64,000 nucleotides of DNA, from the NCBI RefSeq assembly GCF_029240215.1, contig NZ_JARBTK010000003.1:471599-535598 (forward strand). Reading direction: 5' to 3'. Positions 63,031 through 64,000 of the stretch are shown here, one piece after another; position 1 is the first letter of the stretch; every line of letters starts with the position of its first letter. The position numbers were made by a program, and so were the translations under genes. The notes beneath the pieces were generated by a model that ran no database searches, had not been told where the DNA came from, and saw only the letters and a list, made by a program, of their open reading frames with translations. The DNA is from Chryseobacterium sp. (GTDB lineage Bacteria; Bacteroidota; Bacteroidia; Flavobacteriales; Weeksellaceae).

Positions 63031-63560
63031 CCTTTTTCTTTCTTTAAATTTTCAATATGAGCAAAATGATGATTGCAATGCCAAGAGTAAAGTGCTAAAT
63101 AATATCTTAAATTATAATCATCATCTTTTTCAGGATGGCGAAAAGTTCTTTCAAACTGTTTGTTGGTCAAAGTTTTCAGTAAAAAATACCATCTCTGATG
63201 AATTCCTTTGATCATTCTCATTGCCGGTTTTATAGGAATATTGATACTGTCCTGAAGTTCTGCCCATTTTGCTTCGGCGTAAGGTTTTATAGTCGGATTA
63301 TCCTCAGTTAAAGCCAATTTAAAACGGATAAAACTGTTTGCATGGCTGTCTGCCAAATGATTGACAAGTTGCCTTACCGTCCAACCTCCGTTTCTGTAAG
63401 GTGTATCGAGCTGTTCGTCAGAAAGATCTTCAATTAATTTTTTTAATTTTTCAGGAAAGTTTTTGATGACTTTGATATGACTTTCCAGTTCGATGTCGCA
63501 ACTTGTATTGCCTTCCTGAAAATCCCCGATGGGAAATTTTTTAATATCAATATGATCCAT
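63024..63560 (-). CDS. YfiT-like bacillithiol transferase (DinB fold)
   Basis: 178-residue member of the YfiT/BstA family of DinB-like metal-dependent S-transferases. His68 in LVNHLADSHAN, plus the histidine cluster at 161-168 in SWHCNHHFAHI, give the metal site. GGWTVRQLVNHLADSH is a conserved helix of the family. Such enzymes conjugate bacillithiol to electrophiles such as some antibiotics. It overlaps the upstream gene by 14 bases and the DUF1569 gene by 7. Confidence 0.88.
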   Translation of the reverse strand: MDHIDIKKFPIGDFQEGNTSCDIELESHIKVIKNFPEKLKKLIEDLSDEQLDTPYRNGGWTVRQLVNHLADSHANSFIRFKLALTEDNPTIKPYAEAKWAELQDSINIPIKPAMRMIKGIHQRWYFLLKTLTNKQFERTFRHPEKDDDYNLRYYLALYSWHCNHHFAHIENLKKEKGW

Positions 63561-63855
63561 TATTTTTTATAATTGTTAAAAGGTTTGATAAAATTACGGC
63601 ATTTTCATCTTTTAAATAGTACAGCATTTTATTGTGATATTTGTCCTGATTAGAATAGATTACATAATGATGTTTGTATTTCTTGATTTCAAGATCTTTA
63701 AATAATAATTCTTTATTGTTAAATTTTATTTTGTCAGCCAAAAACTGAACTCCACACAATTCAAAATTCTCTCCATGATTGAATTTGTCTAAATAACTTT
63801 GTGAAAGATCATCAAGATAATTGTCCCACAATTTATCAATAATATCACAGAACAA
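63547..63855 (-). CDS. Hypothetical protein at head of bacillithiol operon
   Basis: About 102 residues from a TTG at 63855, with no ATG near; the open frame extends back to a stop near 63918, so an upstream non-ATG start is possible. No family recognised. Sequence is Tyr/Lys/Asn-rich (ELLFKDLEIKKYKHHYVIYSNQDKYHNK). It overlaps yfiT by 14 bases on the same strand and would be first of the five-gene operon. Confidence 0.5.
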   Translation of the reverse strand: MFCDIIDKLWDNYLDDLSQSYLDKFNHGENFELCGVQFLADKIKFNNKELLFKDLEIKKYKHHYVIYSNQDKYHNKMLYYLKDENAVILSNLLTIIKNNGSY

Positions 63856-63980
63856 CTGATGCTTTTCCTGTAATTTTCTACCGTAAAAAAGTTTAAAATT
63901 AATTGTAAATCGTCATCAAAAAGTGGACATTAGATATTAAAGATTTAAGGAGTGTTTTCATAAAAAGAGTAATTTTAATT

Positions 63981-64000
63981 ATGGCAACACCAAAAAAGAA
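63981..64000 (+). CDS. Start of a gene cut off by the window end
   Basis: ATG at 63981 begins MATPKK-like sequence (M-A-T-P-K-K) that continues beyond the window. Preceded by an A/T-rich leader. A short Lys/Pro-rich start is seen in DNA-binding proteins such as HU-like ones, but only six residues are visible so no assignment is possible. Confidence 0.4.

Overview
The window is low-GC DNA (roughly one third G+C by eye) from a member of the Bacteroidota, most likely a Chryseobacterium-like flavobacterium (Weeksellaceae). Supporting signs are a short 288-residue primary sigma factor, few Shine-Dalgarno sites, two TonB-dependent receptors, the Bacteroidota-restricted type VI secretion protein TssN, a HYC_CC_PP-family protein, bacillithiol-linked proteins (YtxJ, YfiT) and the four-gene ligase-associated DNA repair set. 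I see no rRNA, tRNA, CRISPR array, insertion sequence or prophage.

Layout. 0-4 kb: a truncated DUF1697 gene, kdsA (Kdo synthesis for LPS) and a TonB-dependent receptor. 3.8-7.7 kb: a copper-handling island (HYC_CC_PP protein, DUF3347 protein, multidomain multicopper oxidase). 7.7-11.6 kb, minus strand: FAD monooxygenase, small membrane protein, rpoD, a pair of fold-back repeats and a secreted S1/P1 nuclease. 11.8-14.9 kb: three type VI secretion subtype iii genes (tssG-tssN-tssK) with no other T6SS gene nearby. 15-26.8 kb: DtxR-type metalloregulator, threonine aldolase family enzyme, lipoprotein, LtaS-like sulfatase, two-component system, ClC transporter, nucleosidase, DsbA-like protein and MFS exporter.

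27-46 kb looks accessory: many small NAD(P)/flavin oxidoreductases (SDRs, epimerase, old yellow enzyme, two aldo/keto reductases, a 3-hydroxyisobutyrate dehydrogenase-like enzyme, a PRISE-type reductase) lie among single-domain regulators (two paralogous AraC proteins, HxlR, NrtR-like Nudix, Crp/Fnr). The region also holds a CAT-like acetyltransferase, DoxX and cupin proteins, and a secreted protein I do not recognise. The pattern suggests electrophile or xenobiotic response modules, but no substrate can be read from sequence.

46-50 kb: a TonB receptor and a secreted CX5R phosphatase form one operon, divergent from a membrane-anchored AraC regulator. 51.3-57.6 kb: DNA repair cluster (exonuclease, ligase, Lhr-like helicase, PdeM nuclease) whose intergenic gaps each carry palindromes, including a family of TCCGTAGGA-cored hairpins with compensatory arm changes. 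57.6-62.2 kb: LuxR-like HTH protein, three Crp/Fnr regulators, SDR, and a general-stress flavin-type protein. 61.6-63.9 kb, minus strand: a tightly overlapping five-gene operon with yfiT, a DUF1569 gene, ytxJ and a Crp regulator. The last 20 bases begin another gene.

No single locus is clearly a wholly new system. The best leads are the isolated T6SS-iii trio, the unrecognised secreted protein at 34.7-35.9 kb, the covarying hairpin family in the repair cluster, the fold-back repeat pair at 10.4-10.7 kb and the overlapping bacillithiol/Crp operon.
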